In this document: in pieces, positions 1 to 10,751 of the stretch
How the letters are laid out: the number at the start of each line of letters is the position of its first letter
Numbering within the stretch: position 1 is the first letter of the stretch
Assembly (NCBI RefSeq): GCF_022614595.1
Contig: NZ_JAJFAU010000004.1
Coordinates: 1 to 38,658, forward strand
Source: Streptomyces sp. CNQ085
GTDB lineage: Bacteria > Actinomycetota > Actinomycetes > Streptomycetales > Streptomycetaceae
Length of the DNA: 38,658 bases
Reading direction: 5' to 3'
Notes under the pieces: generated by a model
Told to the model about the DNA's origin: nothing
The model's input: the letters and a program-made list of their open reading frames with translations, nothing else
Databases searched by the model: none
Translations under genes and position numbers: made by a program

Positions 1-360
1 AGCAGCGAACCGCGGCGCTGCGCGCCGCGGTTGTGGCTCGCTGCGCTCGCCGTTCGACGCTTCGCGTCGGGCCTTCGCTTCGCTACGGCCGTGTCCTGTT
101 CGCTTCGTTTGAACGGGGCACGCCTCGCTGCGCTCAGCGTGAGGGCCGCCTTCGCTGCGCTTCGGCGCCGTGCTTGTGCACGGGCGGCTCTCTCCGCTTC
201 GCTGCGGGAGCCGAAAGGCGGCGCTGCGGGCCGGGGCCCGCGTTGCGGGCCGAGAGGGTTCCGCTGCGCTCCACCCTCGGCGGCCACTCGGGTGAGGGTG
301 GCTGGGGTAGGTGGCCGTCAGCGGGTGAGTGGGGGTTGGGCCCGCCGCGTGGGCCAGGCC
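1..360. repeat. Telomere-like palindrome array at the left end
   Basis: The first 360 bases hold many short palindromes with 3-nt loops. A 9-bp stem lies at 10-18/22-30 (CCGCGGCGC, loop TGC). A 6-bp stem lies at 55-60/64-69 (CGACGC, loop TTC). Partner arms CACGC/GCGTG lie at 119-123/137-141, and GGCTC/GAGCC at 186-190/208-212. Closely spaced hairpins with GCA/GAA-type loops are the hallmark of Streptomyces telomeres, where they fold the 3' overhang during terminal-protein-primed end patching. I infer that base 1 is at or very near a linear replicon end. The usual first telomere bases are not clearly present, so the extreme tip may be missing or of an atypical class. Reading frames through this stretch look like artefacts of the repeats. 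Confidence 0.65.
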
Positions 361-512
361 GGCTATGGGAGGGGGTGGATCGATCGGGGCGGATATCGGC
401 GTAGCGGCTTTTCCTGATTTGATGCACATGTAGTCTTGGCGGAAGCATAAGACCTCTCCTCGATCATCTGATGCGGGCTGATATGTCCGCGCCTTCCGGA
501 AAAGGAAAATGC

Positions 513-1046
513 ATGTGGAGTGCTCAGGACGTGGCACGGGATCAGGTTCGGCGTCAGGCCAGTGGCTTGAATGCCGCCGCAGTTGCGGAGAAAGTCGTGG
601 AGGCCGCCGTCCGTGAGCGGGAAACCGCGGAGCGGCTGAGGGGGAACGGCTCCTTCTACAAGTTCGAGATGGACCGGGAGCGGTTGGCTGTCATCTGGCT
701 TGCCAAGCATGCTGAGTGGCAGCGCGTCAGAGACTTGATGACCGCACTCGGTTGGAGCATGTACGAGCCGGAGCAGGACGCTCAGGGCTCGGTTTGGGCT
801 CGCGAGCGTGAGCAACGGCTTACGGGCGCGCTTACGCCACAAGCCGCTTCCGAGGAGCGGGGGCGGGAGGAAGCGGATGAGCTGCGTGCGGAGGTCTGGC
901 TGTCCGCCGCAGCCGGCCGACTGCTCCAAACGGTGGCCTACCGGACGGGACTACCTCCCTCTGTGGTCCTGGCCCAGCTCGCCGAGAGAACAGTGATAGG
1001 TGAAGACGGTACGGTTTCCGTGCTTCCCTTCACACCGTCCCAGTGA
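513..1046 (+). CDS. Hypothetical subterminal protein, 177 aa
   Basis: I do not recognise this protein. It is hydrophilic and mostly helical in appearance, rich in Ala, Glu and Arg, with no signal peptide or membrane segment. The N-terminal half (QDVARDQVRRQASGLN onward) looks coiled-coil prone. The start at 513 follows AAGGA at 502-506 with suitable spacing; in-frame ATGs at 471 and 483 lack a comparable ribosome site. It ends about 45 bases before the helicase and reads the same way, so the two may be co-transcribed. It lies between telomere-like DNA and the helicase, suggesting a role in end biology or transfer, but that is only context. Confidence 0.6.
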   Translation: MWSAQDVARDQVRRQASGLNAAAVAEKVVEAAVRERETAERLRGNGSFYKFEMDRERLAVIWLAKHAEWQRVRDLMTALGWSMYEPEQDAQGSVWAREREQRLTGALTPQAASEERGREEADELRAEVWLSAAAGRLLQTVAYRTGLPPSVVLAQLAERTVIGEDGTVSVLPFTPSQ

Positions 1047-1089
1047 CTCCCGCGGTGAGTGAAAAAGAAGGCGTAGAGAAGAGGTGAGA

Positions 1090-3750
1090 ATGCTGGGTAT
1101 TCAGCTTCGGGAACACCAGATTGCCCAGAAAACAGCTTTCCGGAAATGGGTGGGATTCCCTGCAAGATCACCTGTGCCTCCGGAGGGAGCGCGGGCCACG
1201 ATCGTGTCCGCGACCGGATCGGGCAAGACCATCACGGCCGCCGCGTGCGCACTGGAATGCTTCCCCCACGGCCGGATCCTCGTCATGGTGCCAACCCTCG
1301 ACCTGCTCGTGCAGACCGCCCAGGCCTGGCGGAGCGTCGGTCACCGTGGGCCGATGGTCGCGGTGTGCTCCCTGGAAGGCGACGCGGTACTGAACGAACT
1401 GAGCGTGCGCGCCACCACCAACCCGATCCAGCTCGCCCTGCGGGCCGGACACGGGCCAGTCGTCGTGCTGGCCACCTACGCCTCGCTGGTGGACCGCGAG
1501 GACCCGGATGACCCGACGGGTCAGAGGAAGGTTCGTGGGCCACTGGAGGCCGCCCTGGCGGGCGGGGCGCGGCTCTACGGACAACAGATGACAGGCTTCG
1601 ACCTCGCCATCGTGGACGAAGCCCATGGAACTGCCGGTGATCTTGGCCGGCCGTGGGCGGCGATCCACGACAACGCCCGGATCCCGGCGGACTTCCGGCT
1701 CCACCTCACCGCCACCCCCCGCATCCTGGCTGCGCCCCAGCCCCGAAGGGGCGCGGACGACCAGGAGGTGGAACTCGCGTCGATGGGCCAGGACTCCGCC
1801 ACCTACGGGCCATGGATCGCCGAACTCGGACTCTCAGAGGCGATCGAGCGCGAGATCCTCGCCCCATTCGAGATCAACGTCCTGGAGATCCGCGACCCCT
1901 CCCCCGGCCTCGGGGAGACCGAGGAAGCGCGGCGCGGCCGGCGCCTGGCGCTTCTGCAGACCGCGCTCCTGGAACACGCCGCCGCCTACAACCTGCGCAC
2001 GGTCATGACATTCCACCAGAAGGTCGAGGAAGCGGCCGCGTTCGCGGAGAAGCTCCCCGAGACCGCCGCCGCGCTGTATATCAACGACGCCACGGACGCC
2101 GACCTGGCCGCCGCCGACAAGCTACCCAGATCCTCGATCGACGCCGGGTTCTACGACCTCGAGCCCGGCCGCCACGTACCCCCGGAACGTGTCTGGGCGG
2201 CGTGGCTGTGCGGCGATCACCTCGTCTCCGAACGACGCGAAGTCCTGCGCCAGTTCGCGAACGGCATCGACGCGAACAACCGGCGCGTGCACCGGGCGTT
2301 CCTCGCGTCCGTTCGAGTGCTCGGGGAAGGCGTGGACATCACCGGCGAGCGGGGAATCGAGGCCGTCTGCTTCGCCGACACCCGCACCTCCCAGATCGAG
2401 ATCGTCCAGAACATCGGCCGCGCACTCCGCCCCAACCCCGACGGCACCACCAAGACCGCCCGCATCATCGTGCCGATCTTCCTCAAACCCGGCGAAGACC
2501 CCACCGACATGATCGCCTCCGCCAGCTTCAAGCCACTCGTGGCCGTACTCCAGGGCCTGCGCTCACACTCGGAACACCTCGTCGAGCAGCTCGCCTCGCG
2601 TGCGCTCACCAGCGGCAAGCGCACAGTCCACGTCCGGCGTGACGAACACGGGCGGATCACCGGCACCGGCAGCGAGAGCGACGACAAGAACCAGAAGCAC
2701 AACGACACCGACACCGCTGCCGAAGCAGCCCTGCTGCATTTCTCCAGCCCGCGCGCCCCGGCGACAATCGCAGCCTTCCTCCGCACCCGCATCTACCGGC
2801 CCGAATCCCTGGTCTGGCTGGAGGGCTACCAGGCGCTGCTGCGCTGGCGGAAGGAGAACGAAATCACCGGGCTCTACGCCGTCCCGTACGACGTCGAGAT
2901 CGAAGTAGAAGCGACCAAGGCGTTTCCGCTCGGACGATGGGTCCACCAGCAGCGCAAAGCGCTACGGACCGGGGAGCTTCAGGAACGGCGCAAGACGCTG
3001 CTGGACGCACCCGAGGCCGGAATGGTGTGGGAGCCCGGCGAGGAAGCCTGGGAAAACAAACTCGCCGCCCTGCGCTCCTACCGGCGGGCGACCAGGCACC
3101 TCGCACCCCGGCAGGACGCCGTATGGGGCGAGGGCGGGGCAATGGCGCCCGTCGGACAGTACATGGCCAACCTCCGCCGCAAAAACGGCCTCGGCAAAAA
3201 CCCAAAACGAGCCACGCAGCGCACCCAGCAGCTCGCCGCGATCGACCCCGACTGGAACTGCCCCTGGCCCCTCAACTGGCAACGCCACTACGCAGTACTC
3301 CGCGACCTCGCCGCCGACGGGCACCTGCCCGAGATCCAGCCCGGCGTGCTGTTCGAGGGCGATGATCTGGGCCGCTGGATCCAGCAGCAGAAGAACCCCG
3401 GCACCTGGACGCAGCTCCTCCCCGAACAGCAGAAACGACTGACCGTGCTGGGCGTACAACCCACCCAGGCACCGTCTCCCGCCCCAGCAGCCAAGAGTGC
3501 CACCAAGGACCACGGCAAAACGCAGCAGGCGTTCCAGCAGGGACTGACCGCCCTCACGCAATGGATCGAACGAGAAGGCCCCCACCGACCGGTCCCAAGG
3601 GCCCACGGGGAGGAAATCGCGGTCGAGGGTGAGACGGAACCCGTGACCGTCAAGCTCGGCGTATGGCTCACCAACACCAAAACCAGACGCGACAAACTCA
3701 CCCAGAACCAACGTACAGCACTCGCGAAACTGGGCATCGACTGGGCATGA
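1090..3750 (+). CDS. Telomere-proximal DEAH helicase with helicase-associated repeats
   Basis: Superfamily 2 helicase of about 886 aa. Walker A is SATGSGKT, near residue 40; the DEAH box is in AIVDEAHGTAGD, near residue 178; the motif III-like segment is LHLTATPR. The C-terminal RecA-like half carries VLGEGVDI and QNIGRALRPN, matching motifs V and VI. From about residue 560 onward there are about four helicase-associated (HA) modules, recognisable by repeated LGRW/LGVW and by closings such as LDAPEAGMVW, LAAIDPDWN, LTVLGVQ and LAKLGIDWA. Genes of this type (TtrA-like) sit next to Streptomyces telomeres and have been linked to conjugal transfer. The ATG at 1090 follows AGAGG; a GTG at 1084 is also possible. 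Its 3' end abuts an IS630-type remnant. Substrate and role in end maintenance are inferred from position. Confidence 0.82.
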   Translation: MLGIQLREHQIAQKTAFRKWVGFPARSPVPPEGARATIVSATGSGKTITAAACALECFPHGRILVMVPTLDLLVQTAQAWRSVGHRGPMVAVCSLEGDAVLNELSVRATTNPIQLALRAGHGPVVVLATYASLVDREDPDDPTGQRKVRGPLEAALAGGARLYGQQMTGFDLAIVDEAHGTAGDLGRPWAAIHDNARIPADFRLHLTATPRILAAPQPRRGADDQEVELASMGQDSATYGPWIAELGLSEAIEREILAPFEINVLEIRDPSPGLGETEEARRGRRLALLQTALLEHAAAYNLRTVMTFHQKVEEAAAFAEKLPETAAALYINDATDADLAAADKLPRSSIDAGFYDLEPGRHVPPERVWAAWLCGDHLVSERREVLRQFANGIDANNRRVHRAFLASVRVLGEGVDITGERGIEAVCFADTRTSQIEIVQNIGRALRPNPDGTTKTARIIVPIFLKPGEDPTDMIASASFKPLVAVLQGLRSHSEHLVEQLASRALTSGKRTVHVRRDEHGRITGTGSESDDKNQKHNDTDTAAEAALLHFSSPRAPATIAAFLRTRIYRPESLVWLEGYQALLRWRKENEITGLYAVPYDVEIEVEATKAFPLGRWVHQQRKALRTGELQERRKTLLDAPEAGMVWEPGEEAWENKLAALRSYRRATRHLAPRQDAVWGEGGAMAPVGQYMANLRRKNGLGKNPKRATQRTQQLAAIDPDWNCPWPLNWQRHYAVLRDLAADGHLPEIQPGVLFEGDDLGRWIQQQKNPGTWTQLLPEQQKRLTVLGVQPTQAPSPAPAAKSATKDHGKTQQAFQQGLTALTQWIEREGPHRPVPRAHGEEIAVEGETEPVTVKLGVWLTNTKTRRDKLTQNQRTALAKLGIDWA

Positions 3751-3788
3751 TGCCCTGTCCGGTCGACAGGGGGAACCTCAACTTCGGG

Positions 3789-4253
3789 CACACCCGGCTC
3801 GGTCAGACGCACCCGATACAGCTTCACGATCAGCTCACCCACCAGCCGACGCGTCCACAACTGCCCACTCAGCCCCACCTCGCAGGGCCGGTGATCGAGG
3901 ACCGCCTGCCGCACGGCGGCCTGCTCGGCCTCCCCGAGTACCTGGTGCACACCGACCGGCTTGCCACGCGGCCGCATCACCAGCGCCTCCCGGCCACCGA
4001 GCTGCCACTTCGCCCACCACCCGTCGACGGCCTTCAACGACACCCCGAACACCGCCGCCACCTCCCTGCGGTCCCGGCCCGCCACCAACGCAGCCACCGC
4101 CCGAAGCCGCAGGGCCTCCTGCGCCGACGGGGTCTTCTTCTCCTTGCCTGGGGCCTTGGCCTTCCAGCCGTGCCGGACGGCGCTGCGGAGCATCGCGTTG
4201 TAGGTGGAGCCCCGCCAGTCGGTCTTCTGCTCGACGAGTTCCTGCTTCTCCAT
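3789..4253 (-). pseudogene. IS630-type transposase remnant, HTH region only
   Basis: On the minus strand this encodes a helix-turn-helix region typical of IS630-family transposases: LVAGRDRREVAAVFGVSLKA followed by WWAKWQLGGREALVM, then a second winged-helix segment GLSGQLWTRRLVGELI and YRVRLTEPGV. Family resemblance stops at about 3789, where the DDE catalytic domain should begin; the frame then runs antisense into the 3' end of the helicase gene. At most the first half of the protein remains. The start at 4253 (MEKQELVEQ) is a guess, because the true N-terminus may be altered. No terminal inverted repeat was found. It marks a rearrangement junction between the subtelomeric part and the pentalenolactone locus. 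Confidence 0.62.
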
Positions 4254-4405
4254 GTCCCACCAGCGCAGGGGCAGGCCCGCCAAGATCCGTAGGGCCGCGC
4301 AGACGCCGCGCTTGACCATGGCGGCGCGGCGTACGACGCAAGGGACAGCAGTCTCTCGTCGTCGGTCTGTGGGTACGGTCGACACGTTCCAGGAATGGAT
4401 GGGCC

Positions 4406-4867
4406 CTACCGTCCGGCCTCGGCCCCGAGTTCCGCTAGGCGGGTCAGGGCGGGCAGCGCCGCTGCGATCGCCTGTCGTTCCGCGGGTGTCAACTGGGCGA
4501 TCAGCGGGATTAGGTGACGGCCCCGGTCCTCGCGCCGAGACTGGCCGATCTTTCGGCCGCTGTCGGTGATGTGGACCAGGACGGCACGTCCGTCCGCCGG
4601 GTCGGGGCGGCGTTCCACGAGATTGTCGCGCTCGAGCCGGGTGACCAGCTGAGTGAGCCCTGGCTGGCTGATCTGCTCGGTTCTGGCGAGTTCGGTCAGC
4701 CGTTTCGGACCGCTGAGGGCCAGTGTATCCAGCACGGACAGTGTCGTGAACGACAGCTTCTGCACCGTGGGAAGCCGGATGTAGTAACGGTTGAAGTTCT
4801 CGATCGCTCTGGTGAGGTCATCAACATTCAAGTTGGTGTTGTCGTCGGCACGCTGAGTAGAAGTCAC
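4406..4867 (-). CDS. pntR: MarR/SlyA-family regulator of the pentalenolactone locus
   Basis: Winged-helix MarR-type protein of about 153 aa. The DNA-binding region is visible as LTELARTEQISQPGLTQLV, followed by a wing with RRPDPADGRAVLVHITDSG. The gene diverges from gap1. From memory, the orthologues PenR and PntR are MarR/SlyA activators that bind the regulator-gap1 and penM-penH intergenic regions and are released by the cluster's late products; the same role is inferred here. The GTG at 4867 is chosen because it keeps the palindrome at 4886-4897 outside the gene, although its ribosome site is poor. An upstream in-frame ATG at 4936 would add 23 residues with little MarR character. Confidence 0.85.
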   Translation of the reverse strand: MTSTQRADDNTNLNVDDLTRAIENFNRYYIRLPTVQKLSFTTLSVLDTLALSGPKRLTELARTEQISQPGLTQLVTRLERDNLVERRPDPADGRAVLVHITDSGRKIGQSRREDRGRHLIPLIAQLTPAERQAIAAALPALTRLAELGAEAGR

Positions 4868-4885
4868 CCTGGAAATATATCGCAG

Positions 4886-4897
4886 TCTTATATAAGA
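4886..4897. promoter_or_regulatory. Candidate PntR operator in the pntR-gap1 intergenic region
   Basis: A perfect 12-bp palindrome, TCTTATATAAGA, lies in an unusually AT-rich stretch (4871-4900) of otherwise high-GC DNA. It is about 20 bases upstream of the proposed pntR start and about 110 bases upstream of gap1. MarR proteins bind short AT-rich palindromes of this size near their own promoters. GGAAATATA at 4871-4879 just beside it recurs in the pntM-pntH gap. Binding by PntR is inferred. Confidence 0.55.
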
Positions 4898-4989
4898 TCC
4901 TGATTGATCGCGTGCCGGAGCCTCATCCAGGCGCACGGTTGCATTGCACCTCGGCGCAACGACGCGTCAGTGGACTTGTAGAGCGCTAG

Positions 4990-6009
<1,020 letters not shown>

Positions 6010-6124
6010 ATTCTCGCCGATCCGATCCCCGTACACGGCGCGCAGCGCACCCGACGCCACCGATGCCGTCGGCGTTCCCAGATGCCCGGCGAATCCCCTG
6101 CACGACGTCACGAGGACAGACCAG

Positions 6125-7321
6125 ATGAAGGAACTTCCGACGTTACCGTTCGATAACCCATCCATACTCGGCATCGCGCCCCAGATGCGCGCACTACAGC
6201 AGGAGGGGCCGATCACCAGGGTGCGGACCGCCGGTGAGGATGCCTGGCTGGTCACCCACTACGACGAGGTGAAGGCACTACTCTCCGACCGCCGACTCGG
6301 TCTCAGCGATCCCAAGCCGGTGCGGGCGGTCAAGAGCACAGCCAGGAGCACCATGATGGCGCTGATGGCCGGGGACGACCACGGCACTGAGGCCGCCGAG
6401 CATCCGCGGATGCGCGAGCTGCTTGTGCCCCGGTTCTCCACGCGCCGGATGCGCCTGATGAAGACCCGGATCGAGCAACACGTGGACGAGCTGCTCGACC
6501 GGTTGGCCGCCAGCACTGCGCCGGCCGACCTGCACCGCGCACTGTCGTTCCCGTTGCCGACCATGGTGGTCTGCGATCTACTCGGCGTGCCGTTGGCCGA
6601 CCGGGAGCGGATCGGGCAGTGGGCGAGAGGCACATTCGACCAGAGCGACAGCCAGCACTCGGTGAACACCTTTCAACAGGTTGTCGACTACGTGACGGAA
6701 CTGGTGGTGCGCAAGCGAACCGATCCGGGCGACGACATCCTGTCCGAGCTGATCGCCGAGAAAGACGGCACACTGTCCACTGAGTACATTGCCCAACTTG
6801 GTTGCGCAGTGCTGTTGTTCGGCTACGAGACCACCATTGTGCGCATCGACATGGGAACCCTGCTGCTGCTGCGCAACCCGGCCCAGCGTGCCCTGCTGGC
6901 CGAGAATCCCGAACTCGCACCGGCCGCGGTCGAGGAGATCCTGCGCCTGGCTGTCGGCGGCAAGGGATCCAACGCGCTGATACCCCGTTACGCGCACAGC
7001 GACATCACCGTCGGCGAGACAGTGATCCGGACCGGGGACGCGGTGATGCTGGCCATCGGCGCGGCCAACATCGACGACCGGGCGTTCCCCGACAGCGACG
7101 TGCTCGACCTGACCCGGGACAAACCCAAGTCGCATATGGCATTCGGGCACGGCACCCGGCACTGCATCGGCCGCGTGCTGGCCCGGATCGAGCTGACCGC
7201 CGTGTTCGAGCGGCTGTTCCGCAGACTGCCAGACCTGCGGCTCGCGGTACCCGAGGAGTCGCTGCGCTGGCAGGAGCACCGGATCACCGGCGGGTTCGAC
7301 GAAATCCCCGTTACCTTCTAG
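6125..7321 (+). CDS. pntM: Cytochrome P450, pentalenolactone F to pentalenolactone (PntM/PenM type)
   Basis: P450 of 398 aa with heme loop [10 protein letters not shown] (Cys347) and EEILR for the K-helix ExxR. It catalyses the final oxidative rearrangement of pentalenolactone F to pentalenolactone. Residues that, from memory, line the PntM active site and distinguish it from other P450s are all at the expected numbers: Met77, Met81 and Phe232. The I-helix reads LLFGYETT, so the usual Ala of AGxET is Phe232. Several methionines cluster at residues 77-81 (MMALM). The ATG at 6125 follows GAGGA at suitable spacing; an upstream frame extension runs antiparallel to no known motif and overlaps the end of gap1. 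Its presence points to pentalenolactone rather than neopentalenolactone as the product. Confidence 0.92.
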   Translation: MKELPTLPFDNPSILGIAPQMRALQQEGPITRVRTAGEDAWLVTHYDEVKALLSDRRLGLSDPKPVRAVKSTARSTMMALMAGDDHGTEAAEHPRMRELLVPRFSTRRMRLMKTRIEQHVDELLDRLAASTAPADLHRALSFPLPTMVVCDLLGVPLADRERIGQWARGTFDQSDSQHSVNTFQQVVDYVTELVVRKRTDPGDDILSELIAEKDGTLSTEYIAQLGCAVLLFGYETTIVRIDMGTLLLLRNPAQRALLAENPELAPAAVEEILRLAVGGKGSNALIPRYAHSDITVGETVIRTGDAVMLAIGAANIDDRAFPDSDVLDLTRDKPKSHMAFGHGTRHCIGRVLARIELTAVFERLFRRLPDLRLAVPEESLRWQEHRITGGFDEIPVTF

Positions 7322-7323
7322 TG

Positions 7324-7371
7324 GCATTGCACGAGCGGAAATATAGCCGGCCACCATTCATGGTCATAGGT
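7324..7371. promoter_or_regulatory. pntM-pntH intergenic control region, candidate PntR site
   Basis: The 135-base gap between pntM and pntH holds GCATTGCAC at 7324-7332 and GGAAATATA at 7337-7345. Both strings also occur in the pntR-gap1 region (4941-4949 and 4871-4879). Just downstream, CCACC and GGTGG frame a partial dyad with an inner CCATTCATGG. The gap is one of the longer ones in the operon. From memory, the corresponding penM-penH gap binds PenR. An internal promoter here is inferred. Confidence 0.5.
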
Positions 7372-7417
7372 GGCACATACCGTAAGACCGAAGCCGTCGG
7401 CCTGCCCGGATGTTTGA

Positions 7418-8308
<891 letters not shown>

Positions 8309-8366
8309 CGTTGGCACCCCGCACCCGCCCCAACCGTCCCCCCACAAACGCCTGGGTAGGCAGCGC

Positions 8367-9821
8367 ATGACGAAACGCGAGGGCCTCCCCCCGCTCAAGG
8401 AGCTCAACGCGCCCCCGGAGCCCCCGGCCGGTACAGAACCGGCCATCGCGGGGCTCAGCGGCATCGCCCTCATGGTGGTGCTCATCGGATACGCCCTGTC
8501 CATCGTGGACGCCTCCATCGTCAATGTGGCGCTGGCCTCGATCAGTGACGACCTCCACGGCGGCCCCGCCGCACTGGAACTGGTGGTGTCCGGCTACGGC
8601 CTCACCTACGCCCTCGGCCTGGTGCTGGGCGGACGGCTGGGCGACGCCTACGGCAGACGGCGCCTGTACACCTATGGGCTCGCGGCATTCACCGCCACCT
8701 CGGCGCTGTGCGGACTTGCCCCGACCATCGAGTTCCTCGTAGCGGCACGCCTGTTGCAGGGTGCGGCCGCCGCCATGCTCGTACCGCAGGTGCTGGCGAC
8801 GATCCAGGCGGCCACCGTGGGCCAGGAACGCGCCCGGGCGATCGGCCTGTACGGCGCGACCGCGGCTCTCGGCATGGTCATCGGACAGATCCTGGGCGGG
8901 CTGCTGGTCTCGCTGGACATCGCCGGTATCGGCTGGCGGTCGGTCTTCGCGATCAATGTGCCGATCGGAGTGGCCGCGCTGCTGGCTGTCCGGCGCGTCC
9001 CCGCGACCAGGGCCGACGCGAAGCCGGGCTTCGACCCCCTGGGCACCTTTCTGTTCGGTGTCACCATGGTCTGTGTCCTGGCCGTGGTCGTGGCGGGCCC
9101 CGACCTGGACTGGCCGCTGTGGCTGTGGTCGCTGCTCGCGGTCGCCGCGGCGGGGGCGCTGGCGCTGGTACGGGCCGAACGCGGGCTGGAGGCGCGGGGT
9201 GGCTCACCCCTGCTGTCCCCGTCGGTACTGTCCCATCAGGGGATGCGCAGAGGGCTGGCGGCGATGGTGCCGTTCTCGGCCGGCTTCGGTGCCTTCCTGT
9301 TCGTCTACGCGCTGATCGCACAGGGGCACTTCGGCTTCGACGGGCTCGAATCCGGCGGGGGGCTGGCGCCGTTCGCCGTGGCGTTCTTCGCGGTGACGCT
9401 GTTCACCCCGAGGATCGCGGCGGCCCTCGGCGGCCGAATCGTCACCCTGGGCGCCCTCGTCCAGAGCGCGGGCCTGCTGCTGCTCGCGTTGGTGATCTGG
9501 CTGGGCTGGCCGCATCCCTCCCTGGCGCTCGTGCTCCTCGGGATCGGCTTCTACGGCGTGGGCGCGGCGCTGACCGGTCCGACGCTGTTCCGGATGATCC
9601 TCGCCGACGTACCCCCCACGCAGGCCGGTATGGGCAGCGGTGTGCTGGTGACCAGCCAGCAGATGGCGACCGCGCTGGGCGCGACCGTCGGCGGAACCTT
9701 CTATGTCTCTCTGGCCGGTTCGCTGTCGACGGCGTCGGCGACCGTGCTCGTTCTCGCCCTGTTGGGGTGTTTCTCAGTGACCGTTCTCGTGATCAGCCTG
9801 AAGCTCCCCGACCCCAACTGA
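8367..9821 (+). CDS. MFS efflux transporter, DHA2-like, probable pentalenolactone exporter
   Basis: Major facilitator superfamily protein of 484 aa with many hydrophobic segments; 14 transmembrane helices are likely, as in the DHA2 drug/proton antiporters. The loop 2-3 motif A is visible as LGGRLGDAYGRRRLY, and helix 1 holds SIVDASIVNVAL, the start typical of this subfamily. It sits inside the operon between pntH and pntF, matching the place of the efflux gene ptlG in the S. avermitilis ptl cluster as I recall it. Export of pentalenolactone would complement GAPDH resistance. The substrate is inferred from context only. Confidence 0.87.
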   Translation: MTKREGLPPLKELNAPPEPPAGTEPAIAGLSGIALMVVLIGYALSIVDASIVNVALASISDDLHGGPAALELVVSGYGLTYALGLVLGGRLGDAYGRRRLYTYGLAAFTATSALCGLAPTIEFLVAARLLQGAAAAMLVPQVLATIQAATVGQERARAIGLYGATAALGMVIGQILGGLLVSLDIAGIGWRSVFAINVPIGVAALLAVRRVPATRADAKPGFDPLGTFLFGVTMVCVLAVVVAGPDLDWPLWLWSLLAVAAAGALALVRAERGLEARGGSPLLSPSVLSHQGMRRGLAAMVPFSAGFGAFLFVYALIAQGHFGFDGLESGGGLAPFAVAFFAVTLFTPRIAAALGGRIVTLGALVQSAGLLLLALVIWLGWPHPSLALVLLGIGFYGVGAALTGPTLFRMILADVPPTQAGMGSGVLVTSQQMATALGATVGGTFYVSLAGSLSTASATVLVLALLGCFSVTVLVISLKLPDPN

Positions 9822-9920
9822 CACCCGCACCCCTGGAACGGCGCGATCTGATCCGGACCTTCTCCTTGGCAACAGCGCGCCTTCCTTCGGCGTGCCGGCA
9901 GCAGAAGCGGAGACAGCCAG

Positions 9921-10751
9921 GTGCAGTTACGACGACCAAGGACAGCTGTGGTGACCGGCGCGGCCAGTGGCATCGGCCTCGCCCTGAGCTCCCGCTTCGT
10001 GCGGGCTGGCGTCGGTGTGGTCATGACGGACGTCGAAGGCGACGGGGTACACCGCCGGGCCGCCGAACTCGCCGCACAGGGCGGGGAGATCACGGCGGTG
10101 ACGGCCGACCTGACCGACCCGGAGGCGGTCGAACGGCTCGCGGACATGGCATTCGACCGGTTCGGCGATGTCGATGTGGTGTGCAACAACGCCGGGCTCC
10201 TCGGACCGGTCGGACAGCCGTTGTGGACGGTGCCGCTGGAGGAGATGCGACGGGTCTTCGATGTGAACCACTGGGCGCACGTCCTGGTGGCCCGCGCCTT
10301 CGTCCCCCGGCTGATCGACAGCGGCCGTCCCGCCCATCTGATCCATACGGCCTCGATGTCCGCCTTCGTCGTCGGCGCGGGCAGCGCCGCCTACGCCGCC
10401 TCCAAGCACGCCGACCTGGCGGTCGCCCGCAGTCTGCGTGCGGACCTGCAAGGCACCCCGGTCCGGGTGTCGGTGTTGTGTCCCGGCCGGGTCGACACGC
10501 CCATGGTTCAGGGCCTTCAGGCCCCGCGCGGCGCGGGCGGTGACACCACGGTGAGCGCCGAGGAGGTCGCCGGACTCGTGTGGGAAGCCCTCGGGACCGA
10601 CCGCTTCTACCTGTTCAGCAACTCCGACACCGCGCTGCGGCTGCGCGACCAGTTCGACGACGTACGGCGTCATGTCTCCCTTCCGCCCCCTTCCCCCGAG
10701 GAGGAACTGTGGCCCGCACCGAAAACGACGACCGTAGCGACGAAACACTGA
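9921..10751 (+). CDS. pntF: 1-deoxy-11-beta-hydroxypentalenic acid dehydrogenase, SDR
   Basis: Classical short-chain dehydrogenase of 276 aa. The cofactor loop is TGAASGIG at residues 12-19, NNAG is at 89-92, and the active site is a serine near 145-147 with Tyr158 and Lys162 (YAASK). It oxidises the 11-beta alcohol made by PntH to 1-deoxy-11-oxopentalenic acid, the substrate of the Baeyer-Villiger enzyme that follows. The GTG at 9921 is used, placing the Rossmann strand almost at the N-terminus, as usual. Its last 43 bases overlap the start of pntE in another frame, implying translational coupling. Confidence 0.9.
   Translation: MQLRRPRTAVVTGAASGIGLALSSRFVRAGVGVVMTDVEGDGVHRRAAELAAQGGEITAVTADLTDPEAVERLADMAFDRFGDVDVVCNNAGLLGPVGQPLWTVPLEEMRRVFDVNHWAHVLVARAFVPRLIDSGRPAHLIHTASMSAFVVGAGSAAYAASKHADLAVARSLRADLQGTPVRVSVLCPGRVDTPMVQGLQAPRGAGGDTTVSAEEVAGLVWEALGTDRFYLFSNSDTALRLRDQFDDVRRHVSLPPPSPEEELWPAPKTTTVATKH

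Noticed and set aside
31..448. Open frames on both strands through the telomere-like repeats
   Set aside because: Amino-acid content is dominated by Ala/Arg/Gly from the palindromes; no ribosome site and no domain character.
10580..10708. Upstream extension of pntE
   Set aside because: Lies entirely within pntF and has no homology; the GTG at 10709 has a clear ribosome site.
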